10,031 nt of DNA, from positions 1-10,031 of the forward strand of contig DGUD01000107.1 of the NCBI GenBank assembly GCA_002393865.1, in the 5' to 3' direction. Positions 1 to 7,828 of the stretch are shown piece after piece. Numbering within the stretch: the first letter of the stretch is position 1; every line of letters begins with the position of its first letter. The position numbers were made by a program, and so were the translations under genes. The DNA comes from Treponema sp. UBA4319. GTDB lineage: Bacteria; Spirochaetota; Spirochaetia; Treponematales; Treponemataceae. The notes beneath the pieces are model-generated. The model was not told where the DNA came from, searched no databases, and saw only the letters and a program-made list of their open reading frames with translations.

Positions 1-414
<414 letters not shown>

Positions 415-588
415 CGCGCGGGACGGGCTGTAGCGGTTCTCCGCTGCCTGGCCCGTACGCCTGCGGAAAGCACCGTGCCGCCGTTTGCCGTGCGGCAGGT
501 GCCACAAAGGTTATTGCCAGGACACCTCGAATACCTGGGTGATAATAGAGTTCCTCATAGACAGTCGTTTAAGCCACTGCTGCCTATG
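415..588 (+). ncRNA. Hairpin-rich spacer: structured eno 3' UTR or candidate small RNA
   Basis: No credible gene lies here. Reading by eye, four local stems follow each other. (a) 430-436/441-447 closes a TTCT loop and is extended by CGGGC 424-428 with GCCCG 451-455. (b) GCACC 470-474 pairs with GGTGC 498-502, continued by TGCCGC 476-481 with GCGGCA 492-497, leaving one bulged G. (c) CCAGG 517-521 pairs with CCTGG 534-538, flanked by TTAT 511-514 and ATAA 542-545. (d) CATAG 556-560 pairs with CTATG 584-588, enclosing CAGT 562-565 and ACTG 576-579. The terminator stem follows directly. I could not match it to tmRNA, SRP RNA, RNase P RNA or 6S RNA. No internal promoter is obvious, so a processed eno 3' UTR is as likely as an independent sRNA. 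Confidence 0.35.
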
Positions 589-628
589 ACCGGTCTGCCA
601 TGCAGTCTTGGCAGACCGGTTTTTTTTT
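589..628 (+). terminator. Intrinsic terminator downstream of eno
   Basis: A perfect 12-bp inverted repeat, ACCGGTCTGCCA (589-600) with TGGCAGACCGGT (609-620), closes an 8-nt loop and runs into nine T residues (620-628). This is a strong Rho-independent terminator. It separates the eno transcript and its structured spacer from the kinase genes, which restart at the promoter just downstream. Confidence 0.93.
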
Positions 629-658
629 CTCTTCAGGATAGCGGAATTCCAAAACTTG

Positions 659-667
659 TGGTATACT
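659..667 (+). promoter_or_regulatory. Extended -10 promoter for the first kinase
   Basis: TGG TATACT at 659-667 matches the extended -10 form (TGn followed by a -10 with one mismatch to TATAAT). No good -35 lies at 16-18 bp, as expected for this class. It sits about 30 bp after the eno terminator and predicts a leader of roughly 75 nt before the ATG at 750. That leader has a run of eight T (679-686) and a possible stem TTTGC 684-688 with GCAAA 708-712. Inference from sequence only. Confidence 0.5.
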
Positions 668-736
668 GAAAAAGATGCTTTTTTTTGCGGGGGCGCCTCT
701 GCCGCCTGCAAACGGAGGAATCTGCGCCGGGGACGC

Positions 737-743
737 GGGAGGG
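737..743 (+). promoter_or_regulatory. Ribosome binding site that fixes the first kinase's start
   Basis: GGGAGGG lies 6 nt before the ATG at 750. The longer in-frame ATG at 675 has no SD, sits only about 8 nt from the predicted -10 element, and would add 25 residues absent from the paralogue. The paralogue starts MYSVLIAIQY where this protein has MYTILLVIQY, so 750 is the supported start. Confidence 0.85.
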
Positions 744-749
744 TACTCC

Positions 750-3620
750 ATGTATACCATTTTATTAGTTATCCAGTATGCAAGCGTTGCCGGGATGCTT
801 TTTGAGGTCTCCTATATATCGAGGAATCTCCAGAAGCCCCTGCACGGCAACCTCTTTTTTGCCTTGTGCGTCATGATGGAGAACAATGCGGGCTACCTGC
901 TGGTCATGCTTGCCCGCGACCAGCAGGAGGCGCTGGCCGCCATGATGCTGGGCTACCTTGGACGCCTGTGGATTCCCTTTGCCCTGCTCCGTTTTGTGCT
1001 CCAGCTGTGCCGCTTCAATAAGCTGAACCGTGCCCTGCCGTTCTTTGCGTTCTTCCACATGCTTACCTATGCCGTCGTGCTCACGTGCAGGTACCATTCC
1101 CTGTTCGTCCATGACATCGGCTTTGAGGCGGACGGTCTGTACCCCCACCTGGTGTACGAGTACGGGATATGGTACTACCTGTTCTCCCTGCTTGTCCTGC
1201 TGTATTCGCTCATCATGCTTGTCCTGCTTGTCCGCAAGCTCCGTGCCGAAGAGTCCCCCGTGGAGAAAAATCGGCTCGTGTTCGTGACCCTTGCAGTCGT
1301 ATCCTTTTCCCTCTGTTCGGGGCTGCACTTTGCCGGGGTCGGGAAAGTCTACGATGTCAGCGTCCTCGGTTATTCCTTTCTGGCGGTATTCGTGTTCATC
1401 GCTCTGTTCCGCTACGACCTGCTGGACACGCAGGCGCTCGCGCAGGATTTTGTCATCGACCGCCTGAGCGAGGGCATTATCTCGGTGAACGAGCAGGGGC
1501 AGATTGGCTACGTCAATTCCCCGGCAAAAAAGCTCTTCCCGTCCCTTGCATCCGCCCCGCAGGAAGTCCTGCGCATGCTGGACGGCTCGCTTGAGAAGGG
1601 CGAGCCGCTCCGTATCGGCGACCGGGTCTACCATCCGGAATCGAACACCCTGTTCCTGGATGGAAAAAAAGTGGGCTCCGTCTATGTGATTGCCGACGAT
1701 ACCGAGCACTACCGCTACATGGAGCAGCTGGAGGAGCAGAAGCAGATTGCCGCTCGCGCGAATGCCGCCAAGACGACCTTCCTGTCGAGCATGAGCCACG
1801 AAATCCGCACGCCGATAAACGCCGTCCTCGGTCTGGACGAGATGATTCTGCGGGAGACGAACGAGGTGGCCGTGCGCGGCTATGCCCGCGACATCCAGTC
1901 GAGCGGCCGCATGCTGCTCGCAATCATCAACGACGTGCTGGATTTCTCCAAGATTGAGGCTGGCAAGATGGAGATTGTCACGGGGGAATACAACCTGAGC
2001 TCCCTTGTGGCTGATCTGGTGAACATGATTGAGTCCCGCGCCTATGCCAAGGGGCTGGTCTTTTCCGTGGCCGTGGACGAGTCCATCCCCTACTTGCTGC
2101 GCGGCGACGACACCCGGATAAAGCAGTGCCTGCTGAACCTGCTGACAAACGCCGTCAAGTATACGCGGGAAGGTAGCGTGAAGATGGAGGTCGGCTTTGA
2201 GAAGCTGGACGATTCCCGCATCCTGCTGAAGGCGCGGGTCTCCGACACGGGCATCGGCATCAAGGAGGAGGACTTGAAGCGCCTCTATGCCCCCTTCGAG
2301 CGTCTGGAGGAGAAGCGGAACAGGCGTATAGAGGGAACCGGGCTTGGCATGAGCATCGTCAAGAGCCTGCTGGCGGCGATGGGCAGCAAGATTGAGGTGG
2401 AGAGCGAATACGGGACGGGCAGTACGTTCTCGTTCTCGCTGGTGCAGGACGTCGTTGACTGGAAGCCTGTCGGCAACTGGCGCACGGAGCACGGGCAGGA
2501 TTCCGGTACCGCCAATTACGCGGAGACATTCCAGGCGCCGGACGCGCGGATTCTGGTGATTGACGATACCCCCATGAACCTGACGGTCATCAGGGGGCTG
2601 TTGCGGACGACCCGGATCCAGATAGACACGGCGGGGGACGGCATCTCCGGTCTGGAGGCTGCCCGCAGGACGCACTACCATATCATCTTTATAGACCACC
2701 TCATGCCGAACCTTGACGGCCTTGAGACTATCGCCGCCCTGCGGGCCGATACGTCCGGGATGAATTTCGCCACTCCCTGCGTCGCGCTCACGGCGAATGC
2801 CGTCTCCGGCGCGCGGGAGATGTATCTGTCGGCAGGTTTCTCCGATTACCTTTCCAAGCCTATCGACAGCATAAAGCTTGAGGAGATGATAGAGCACCTG
2901 CTGCCGCCGACGCTTGTGCTCCACAGGAGCGACGGCGCATTCCAGCTGAAGAAGGGCGGCTGGAACGGCATTGAGCGGCGGGCGAACGGCGGGAACGGCT
3001 ATGCCGCGCAGCTTTTCAAGGACTATTTCGGGCTGGATGTGTCGCCTGCCCTCAAGAACTGCGGCACAAAAGAGGTGTTCAAGGATGCCCTGCAGGATTT
3101 CTACGACGAAATCCCGCGCAAGGCGGACGCCATAGAGGCCTTTGTCGCCGCCGCCGACTGGAAGAATTACACGGTGCTCGTCCACGCGCTCAAAAGCTCT
3201 GCCCGGCTCATCGGGGCGGGGCAGCTTTCCGAGCTTGCGCGCCGCATGGAGGAATGCGGCAATGCCGCCCTCGGCGAAGGGGATGGTGTCCGCGCCGCTG
3301 TGGCCGAGATTCTGGGCCGGACGCCGGATTTGCTCGCGCAGTACCGGGAATACCGCCGGAAGCTCATGCCGCTCTGCGATGCCTGCGTCTCAGCGCCAGC
3401 CGCGCTTCCCCCTGTTCCACCGGAAAAATTTGCCGACGCGCTGGCCGCCCTGCGGGAATTTGTGGGCGCCTTTGACTTTGGCAGCGCGGACGCCGTCATC
3501 GCGGAGCTTTCCGCCTGGTCAGTGCCTGCGGATAGTGCCGGCCGCTATGAGACCTTGAAATCCTGCATCCGCGCGGCAGACCAGCGCGGCGCCATGGATG
3601 CGCTCGCAGCGATGCCATAA
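750..3620 (+). CDS. 7TM hybrid histidine kinase (HisKA-HATPase-REC-HPt), copy 1
   Basis: This 956-aa membrane-bound sensor kinase has a complete internal phosphorelay. Residues 1-223 hold seven hydrophobic segments (about 1-19, 34-54, 61-86, 94-112, 136-164, 176-197, 204-223), as in the HisKA_7TM type. A PAS-like segment (about 230-330) and a short coiled linker follow. HisKA has MSHEIRTP with phospho-acceptor His350. HATPase_c has N-box Asn467, G1 DTGIGI from Asp499 and G2 GTGLG from Gly529. The receiver has acidic pair Asp605/Asp606, acceptor Asp649, Thr681 and Lys703. The HPt has HALKSSARLIGA with His812, and a helical tail of about 100 residues ends the protein. There is no DNA-binding or other output domain, so phosphate must go to a response regulator encoded elsewhere. 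The ligand is unknown. It has its own promoter and SD, and a close paralogue lies 183 bp downstream. Confidence 0.93.
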   Translation: MYTILLVIQYASVAGMLFEVSYISRNLQKPLHGNLFFALCVMMENNAGYLLVMLARDQQEALAAMMLGYLGRLWIPFALLRFVLQLCRFNKLNRALPFFAFFHMLTYAVVLTCRYHSLFVHDIGFEADGLYPHLVYEYGIWYYLFSLLVLLYSLIMLVLLVRKLRAEESPVEKNRLVFVTLAVVSFSLCSGLHFAGVGKVYDVSVLGYSFLAVFVFIALFRYDLLDTQALAQDFVIDRLSEGIISVNEQGQIGYVNSPAKKLFPSLASAPQEVLRMLDGSLEKGEPLRIGDRVYHPESNTLFLDGKKVGSVYVIADDTEHYRYMEQLEEQKQIAARANAAKTTFLSSMSHEIRTPINAVLGLDEMILRETNEVAVRGYARDIQSSGRMLLAIINDVLDFSKIEAGKMEIVTGEYNLSSLVADLVNMIESRAYAKGLVFSVAVDESIPYLLRGDDTRIKQCLLNLLTNAVKYTREGSVKMEVGFEKLDDSRILLKARVSDTGIGIKEEDLKRLYAPFERLEEKRNRRIEGTGLGMSIVKSLLAAMGSKIEVESEYGTGSTFSFSLVQDVVDWKPVGNWRTEHGQDSGTANYAETFQAPDARILVIDDTPMNLTVIRGLLRTTRIQIDTAGDGISGLEAARRTHYHIIFIDHLMPNLDGLETIAALRADTSGMNFATPCVALTANAVSGAREMYLSAGFSDYLSKPIDSIKLEEMIEHLLPPTLVLHRSDGAFQLKKGGWNGIERRANGGNGYAAQLFKDYFGLDVSPALKNCGTKEVFKDALQDFYDEIPRKADAIEAFVAAADWKNYTVLVHALKSSARLIGAGQLSELARRMEECGNAALGEGDGVRAAVAEILGRTPDLLAQYREYRRKLMPLCDACVSAPAALPPVPPEKFADALAALREFVGAFDFGSADAVIAELSAWSVPADSAGRYETLKSCIRAADQRGAMDALAAMP

Positions 3621-3625
3621 AGAAG

Positions 3626-3655
3626 ATGACAGAGGCGCAGTTTTCATGATATAAT
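3626..3655 (+). promoter_or_regulatory. Sigma70-type promoter for the second kinase
   Basis: ATGACA (3626-3631, one mismatch to TTGACA), an 18-bp spacer, and a perfect TATAAT (3650-3655). It begins 6 bp after the first kinase's stop codon. No intrinsic terminator is visible between the kinases, so the second can also be reached by read-through. Predicted transcription start is near 3662, leaving a leader of about 140 nt. Confidence 0.65.
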
Positions 3656-3788
3656 AGAACGGCTGTCTCAAAAGCGGCATGCTTCTGAAACATGCCCGGG
3701 AACTGCCCGGAAATGTCAGCATTCCGCCCTGTCCCATGGATGGGCGCCGCCCCGGGCATCCATGCGAGCGGACTATACTGCAAAGATA
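3656..3788 (+). promoter_or_regulatory. Inverted-repeat-rich 5' leader of the second kinase
   Basis: Three non-overlapping hairpins can be drawn: GCATG 3677-3681 with CATGC 3691-3695; immediately adjacent CCGGG 3696-3700 with CCCGG 3706-3710; and CATGGATG 3735-3742 with CATCCATG 3757-3764, whose loop is itself GC-rich. CGGAA/TTCCG around 3709-3729 offers a competing stem with the second. I do not recognise a known riboswitch. Stacked and partly exclusive stems between promoter and SD fit a cis-acting RNA element, but this is inference. Confidence 0.3.
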
Positions 3789-3793
3789 AGAGG
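3789..3793 (+). promoter_or_regulatory. Ribosome binding site that fixes the second kinase's start
   Basis: AGAGG at 3789-3793, continuing AAG, lies 10 nt before ATG 3804. The upstream in-frame ATG at 3762 is buried in the 3757-3764 hairpin arm, has no SD, and would add 14 residues (MRADYTAKIRGRTR) absent from the aligned N-terminus of copy 1. Confidence 0.75.
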
Positions 3794-3803
3794 AAGAACC
3801 AGA

Positions 3804-6698
3804 ATGTACAGTGTGCTGATTGCAATCCAGTACGTTTCCATAGCAGGGCTGCTCTTTGAGAGTATGTATATCCTGAAGAATCTGAAGGATGCGCTGCATG
3901 GTTGCCTGCTCTTTAATGCGATGGTCACGCTTGAGACCACGGTGAGCTACCTCGCCCTCATGCTTGCCCGCAACAAGGAGCTTGCGCTCATCGCGTATCA
4001 GCTTTCTTCCTTGGGACGCGTATGGATTCCCTATTCCCTGCTCCGCTTTGTGCTGATTTTCTGCAAGAACAAGAAACTGATGCGCCTGCTCCCGCCCCTC
4101 GTCCTCTTTCATTTCGTGACGTATTTCGTCGTCCTCACCGGGCAGCACCATTCCCTCTGGTTCCACGTGCACGGCTTTTCCGAGCAAGGCCTGTTCCCGC
4201 ACCTCGTTTTGAGCTACGGCATCTGGAGCTACCTGTTCTACCTTGTGTCGCTCGCCTACTTTATCTGCATGCTCGTGCTGCTCCTGCGCGAGCGGCGGCA
4301 TGTTGTCGGCCGCCTGCAGCGCATGCGGCTCGAATATGTATGCGCGGCCGTGTTCATGTACACGCTTTTTATTTTTCTCCGGATATTCGGGGTGGGCAGG
4401 GAGTTTGACATAACCGTGCTCGGCTACGCGGTCTCCACGGTGTTCATGTATGTCGCCATTTTCCGCTATGACCTGCTGGACACACGGGAGCTTGCCCGCG
4501 ACTTTGTGGTGGATCGCCTGACGGAGGGCATCATCTCTGTTGACAGCCAGGGGCGACTTGGCTGGTGCAACCCGCTGGCGGAGGAGCTGTTCCCGGAGCT
4601 TGACAAATTCCCGGAGAACGTGCTGGCGAATCTGCGCGCCACTATCGCGGAGCGGGGGGTGCTCCACCTGGACGGCAAGCTCTACCAGCCTGAGCAGGAG
4701 ACCTTGTACCACGACGACAAGGAGATTGGTACCATATATCTGGTCTCCGACCGCACCGAGCATTACCGCTACATGGAGGAACTTGAGGAGCAGCGCCAGA
4801 TTGCCACCCGCGCGAATGCCGCAAAGACGGAATTCCTGACGAGTATGAGCCACGAAATCCGTACGCCTATCAATGCCGTAATCGGGCTGGACGAGATGAT
4901 TCTGCGCGACTCCAAGGAAGCGGCCATCCGCAGCTATGCGGCCGACATACAGTCGAGCGGCCGTATGCTGCTCGCAATCATCAACGACGTGCTGGATTTC
5001 TCAAAGATTGAGGCGGGCAAGATGGAGATTCTTCCGGTAGACTACAATCTCTGCTCGCTCATCTCCGACCTTGTGAACATGATAGAGTCTCGCGCCTACG
5101 CGAAAGGCCTTGTATTCAGCGTGCACGTGGACGAGTCCATGCCATTCCGCCTGTACGGGGACGACACGCGCATCAAGCAGTGTCTGCTGAACCTGCTGAC
5201 GAATGCCGTCAAGTATACGCGGGAAGGCAGCGTCTCCATGGATATCGGCTTTGAGAAGAAGGACGATTCCACTATCCGCATGCGGGCGGAAGTCCGCGAC
5301 ACGGGCATCGGCATCAAAGCGGAGGACATAGAGCGGCTCTGTTCCCCTTTTACCCGCATGGAGGAGCGCCGCAACCGCCGCATCGAGGGAACCGGGCTTG
5401 GCATGAGCATCGTCAAGAGCCTGCTCTCCGCGATGGGCACTGCCCTTGAGGTGCAGAGCGAGTACGGCAAGGGGAGCGTCTTTGCCTTTACGGTGGAGCA
5501 GGGCGTCAAGGACTGGGAGCCTGTGGGTGATTGGCGCATGGACAAGGCGAGGGGCGATATGGCTGCCTCCGGCTATAAAGAGAGCTTCCAGGCGCCCTCG
5601 GCGAAGATTCTGGTGGTCGATGACACGCCGATAAACCTGACGGTGTTCAGGGGCTTGCTCCGCAACACGCGCGTGCAGATAGACACGGCCTGCGACGGCG
5701 TGCAGGGGCTTGATGCCGCGCGCAAAAAGAGCTACCACATCATTTTTATCGACCACCTCATGCCGAACATGGACGGCCTTGAGACCATCGCCGCGCTCCG
5801 TGCGGACAGCATGTGCGTGAACCAGCATGCGCCCTGCATCGCGCTTACCGCAAACGCCGTCGGCGGCGCGCGCGAGACGTATATTTCCGCAGGTTTTTCC
5901 GATTACCTTTCCAAGCCTATCGACGGTCTGAAGCTGGAACAGATGATAGAGCACTACCTGCCGCAGAATATCGTGCTGCACCGCGGGGATGCCGGCTTTA
6001 CCGTGCTGCAGAAAGGCGAATGGGATGGCGTGGAGCGCCGCATGAACGGAGATTCGAGCGCATCAGGTTTTTGCCGCGATATGTTCGGGCTGGATATCGC
6101 GCAGGGGCTCAAGAACTGCGTGACGCGGGAAGTATTCCTTGAGGCGCTTAAGAATTTCCATGAGGTGATAGGCGAGAAGGCCGATTACATAGAGACGCTT
6201 GCCGCCACAAAGGACTGGAAGAATTACACCGTGCAGGTTCATGCGCTCAAGAATTCCGCGCGGCTCATCGGTGCCGACCAGCTCTCTGCGCTCGCGCGGG
6301 GCTTGGAGGACTGCGGCTCGTCCTTGGTGCGCCGCGCTGCCGCCGACCAGTCTGCCGCGGCAGGAAGCGATGGCGCCGCGCTGGAGGCTGAGATTGCGGA
6401 AAAGACGCCGCTGCTCCTCTCGCAGTACCGCGAATATGCCACCAAGCTCGCGCCTTTGTGCGGCGGTACAGCCGGTAAGGAGCTGCCGCCCATTGCGCCC
6501 GCTATGCTCCGCGATGCGCTCGGTGCGTTGCGCGAGCTTGTCGCGGCGGCGGACTTTACGGGCGCTGATTCCGTGATTGCCGAGCTTGACCGCCACACCA
6601 TGCCTGCGGACTTCGCGCAGCGCTATGTGGAAATCCGCGCGGCGGTGCGTGCCGTTGACCAGGGCATTGCCCTCAAGCTGCTGCAGGAGGCGCTGTAA
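3804..6698 (+). CDS. 7TM hybrid histidine kinase (HisKA-HATPase-REC-HPt), copy 2
   Basis: This 964-aa paralogue has the same architecture as copy 1. It has an N-terminal seven-segment membrane domain (about residues 1-223) and a PAS-like stretch, then HisKA with MSHEIRTP and His350. HATPase_c has N-box Asn467, G1 from Asp499 and G2 from Gly529. The receiver has Asp606/Asp607, acceptor Asp650, Thr682 and Lys704, and the HPt has HALKNSARLIGA with His813. Catalytic residues up to G2 have identical numbering in both copies, and the receiver and HPt are offset by one. Part of the extra length lies in an Ala/Ser-rich insertion after the HPt histidine (about 830-855). The sensor half is only about half identical to copy 1 by eye, while the kinase core is nearly the same even at DNA level. 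This suggests different signals feeding similar downstream partners. The 3' end converges on the oxidoreductase gene with 27 bp between stops and no clear terminator. Confidence 0.93.
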   Translation: MYSVLIAIQYVSIAGLLFESMYILKNLKDALHGCLLFNAMVTLETTVSYLALMLARNKELALIAYQLSSLGRVWIPYSLLRFVLIFCKNKKLMRLLPPLVLFHFVTYFVVLTGQHHSLWFHVHGFSEQGLFPHLVLSYGIWSYLFYLVSLAYFICMLVLLLRERRHVVGRLQRMRLEYVCAAVFMYTLFIFLRIFGVGREFDITVLGYAVSTVFMYVAIFRYDLLDTRELARDFVVDRLTEGIISVDSQGRLGWCNPLAEELFPELDKFPENVLANLRATIAERGVLHLDGKLYQPEQETLYHDDKEIGTIYLVSDRTEHYRYMEELEEQRQIATRANAAKTEFLTSMSHEIRTPINAVIGLDEMILRDSKEAAIRSYAADIQSSGRMLLAIINDVLDFSKIEAGKMEILPVDYNLCSLISDLVNMIESRAYAKGLVFSVHVDESMPFRLYGDDTRIKQCLLNLLTNAVKYTREGSVSMDIGFEKKDDSTIRMRAEVRDTGIGIKAEDIERLCSPFTRMEERRNRRIEGTGLGMSIVKSLLSAMGTALEVQSEYGKGSVFAFTVEQGVKDWEPVGDWRMDKARGDMAASGYKESFQAPSAKILVVDDTPINLTVFRGLLRNTRVQIDTACDGVQGLDAARKKSYHIIFIDHLMPNMDGLETIAALRADSMCVNQHAPCIALTANAVGGARETYISAGFSDYLSKPIDGLKLEQMIEHYLPQNIVLHRGDAGFTVLQKGEWDGVERRMNGDSSASGFCRDMFGLDIAQGLKNCVTREVFLEALKNFHEVIGEKADYIETLAATKDWKNYTVQVHALKNSARLIGADQLSALARGLEDCGSSLVRRAAADQSAAAGSDGAALEAEIAEKTPLLLSQYREYATKLAPLCGGTAGKELPPIAPAMLRDALGALRELVAAADFTGADSVIAELDRHTMPADFAQRYVEIRAAVRAVDQGIALKLLQEAL

Positions 6699-6725
6699 TC
6701 CTGTGCCGCGCGGGAGCAGCCGGGG

Positions 6726-7757
6726 CTATTCCTCCTGTTCCCACGGGTAGCGCAAGCCCCAGTCGCCGCGCAGCTTGTCCATCGCCGCGCAGAGCGCCTG
6801 TGTCTTCGCAAATCCGTGTATGTCCGATTCCGTCTTTCCCGCCAGAATGCAGTCCGTCGCATGGATGAGCTCGTATTCGTAGCCGTTTACGGAGAACGCC
6901 TTTTTGATTTTTCCGCTGACTTTGTTTTTGTTTCCCCTGATGTCCTTGTACGAGTGAATCGTTGCCTGCTGTGCCATAAAGAAATTCGGCACGATGATAA
7001 AACCCTCTGTTCCGTAGATGACCGCATCGTGCGTGTTTCCTGTGGACGGAATGTCCATGGCGCTCTGGAAGCTTGCGGTGATTGTGTTTGCGAAGCTTAT
7101 GTTCACGCTGTTCCAAGCGTCCACGCCGTTGCGCATCCGGGCGGAGGAGCTCAGGCTTTCAATCGGGGAGAAGTCCGCAATCATCATCGAGAAGTACAGG
7201 CAGTAGATGCCAAGGTCGAGCAGTGCCCCGCCTGCGAGCTCCGGGGAAAAATTCCTGTCCTGCGGGTCAAAGAAATTGCGGTTGCAGAAGCGTGAGTCGA
7301 TGTGCAGCACCGTGCCGATGACGCCGTCCGCGATTGCGTTGCGTATCACCGCAATGCACGGGTTGAACGCCGTCCACATCGCCTCCATAAAAAAACGTCC
7401 GTTCCGCTTTGCCGCGTCCAGCATCCCGTCGAGCTGCTGCATCGAGCAGCCTGCCGGTTTCTCGCACAGGACGTGCTTGCCGCTCTCCAGCGCTTGTGTC
7501 GCCGACCCGTAGTGGAAGGCGTGGGGATTTGCAATGTACACGGCGTCTACGTCCGGGTCAGAGAAAAGCTCCTCGTAGCTGCCGTAGGCTTTCTGGAAAT
7601 GCCAGGCTCCGGCAAAGCGCTGTGCCTTTGCGCCGTCTCTGCTCGCTACCGCATAGAGGCGTACAGGATGTCTGGAGGCAACGGCCTGCATTGCGGCCGC
7701 CATACTCTGTGCGATTCTTCCGGGCGCAAGGATTGCCCAGTTGACGTAGTCTTTCAT
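6726..7757 (-). CDS. Gfo/Idh/MocA-family NAD(P)-dependent oxidoreductase
   Basis: A probable cytosolic dehydrogenase of 343 aa, the usual length for this family. The N-terminal Rossmann domain opens VNWAILAPGRIA, where the first glycine of the typical GxGxxA pattern is Ala-Pro. DAVYIANPHAFHY and HVLCEKPAG (the family's EKP motif with its active-site Lys) follow. FMEAMWTAFNP and GGALLDLGIYCLYFS start the C-terminal alpha/beta domain. EAMWT plus GGALLDLG resembles the dihydrodiol dehydrogenase-like branch, but the substrate (a sugar, inositol or cyclic diol) cannot be read from sequence. The ATG at 7757 is preferred over the in-frame ATG at 7769, because GGGAG lies 5 nt before it and the upstream ATG has none. 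The gene follows glyA on the same strand, behind the glyA terminator, and I see no convincing promoter of its own. Confidence 0.9.
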   Translation of the reverse strand: MKDYVNWAILAPGRIAQSMAAAMQAVASRHPVRLYAVASRDGAKAQRFAGAWHFQKAYGSYEELFSDPDVDAVYIANPHAFHYGSATQALESGKHVLCEKPAGCSMQQLDGMLDAAKRNGRFFMEAMWTAFNPCIAVIRNAIADGVIGTVLHIDSRFCNRNFFDPQDRNFSPELAGGALLDLGIYCLYFSMMIADFSPIESLSSSARMRNGVDAWNSVNISFANTITASFQSAMDIPSTGNTHDAVIYGTEGFIIVPNFFMAQQATIHSYKDIRGNKNKVSGKIKKAFSVNGYEYELIHATDCILAGKTESDIHGFAKTQALCAAMDKLRGDWGLRYPWEQEE

Positions 7758-7762
7758 GCTTT

Positions 7763-7767
7763 CTCCC
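7763..7767 (-). promoter_or_regulatory. Ribosome binding site that fixes the oxidoreductase start
   Basis: On the minus strand the sequence reads ATGGGAGAAAGCATG. GGGAG (7767 to 7763) is placed 5 nt before the second ATG (7757) and overlaps the first ATG (7769). This supports initiation at the second, removing the four residues MGES. Confidence 0.7.
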
Positions 7768-7786
7768 ATGCCCGGTATATGAGCTG

Positions 7787-7812
7787 CCCGGAAAAGTTCT
7801 TGCTTTTCCGGG
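7787..7812 (-). repeat. 10-bp perfect hairpin in the oxidoreductase leader
   Basis: CCCGGAAAAG (7787-7796) and CTTTTCCGGG (7803-7812) are perfectly complementary around a 6-nt loop. It lies about 30 nt upstream of the oxidoreductase start. On the minus strand no T-run follows, so it is not an ordinary terminator there. On the plus strand it is followed by T-rich but interrupted sequence (TTGGTCTTTGTTTGTT) and could be a weak terminator for transcripts from the left. Its 8-nt core CCGGAAAA/TTTTCCGG is repeated exactly in the glyA terminator hairpin. Confidence 0.8.
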
Positions 7813-7828
7813 TTGGTCTTTGTTTGTT

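Noticed and set aside
510..550. tRNA- or tmRNA-like fragment (CTCGAATACC resembles a T-loop)
   Set aside because: No acceptor stem, anticodon arm, CCA end or tag-coding frame can be placed around it.
475..669. Small plus-strand open frame between eno and the first kinase
   Set aside because: It has no SD and runs through the terminator stem and T-run and the kinase promoter, so it is not a plausible gene.
675..749. Upstream ATG at 675 for the first kinase
   Set aside because: No SD, only about 8 nt after the predicted -10, and the added residues have no counterpart in the paralogue.
765..3185. 806-codon open frame on the minus strand
   Set aside because: It lies fully antisense to the first kinase, shows no recognisable domain, and its low-complexity His/Gln/Val composition is typical of the antisense frame of a GC-rich gene.
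3774..3779. Second TATACT box just before the second kinase
   Set aside because: No -35 and no extended -10 TG. It is only 30 bp from the ATG, so its start would fall at the SD. The 3626-3655 promoter fits far better.
3519..4853. 444-codon minus-strand open frame across the start of the second kinase
   Set aside because: Antisense shadow. Its 4853-side resembles the antisense frame of copy 1 only because the kinases are paralogues.
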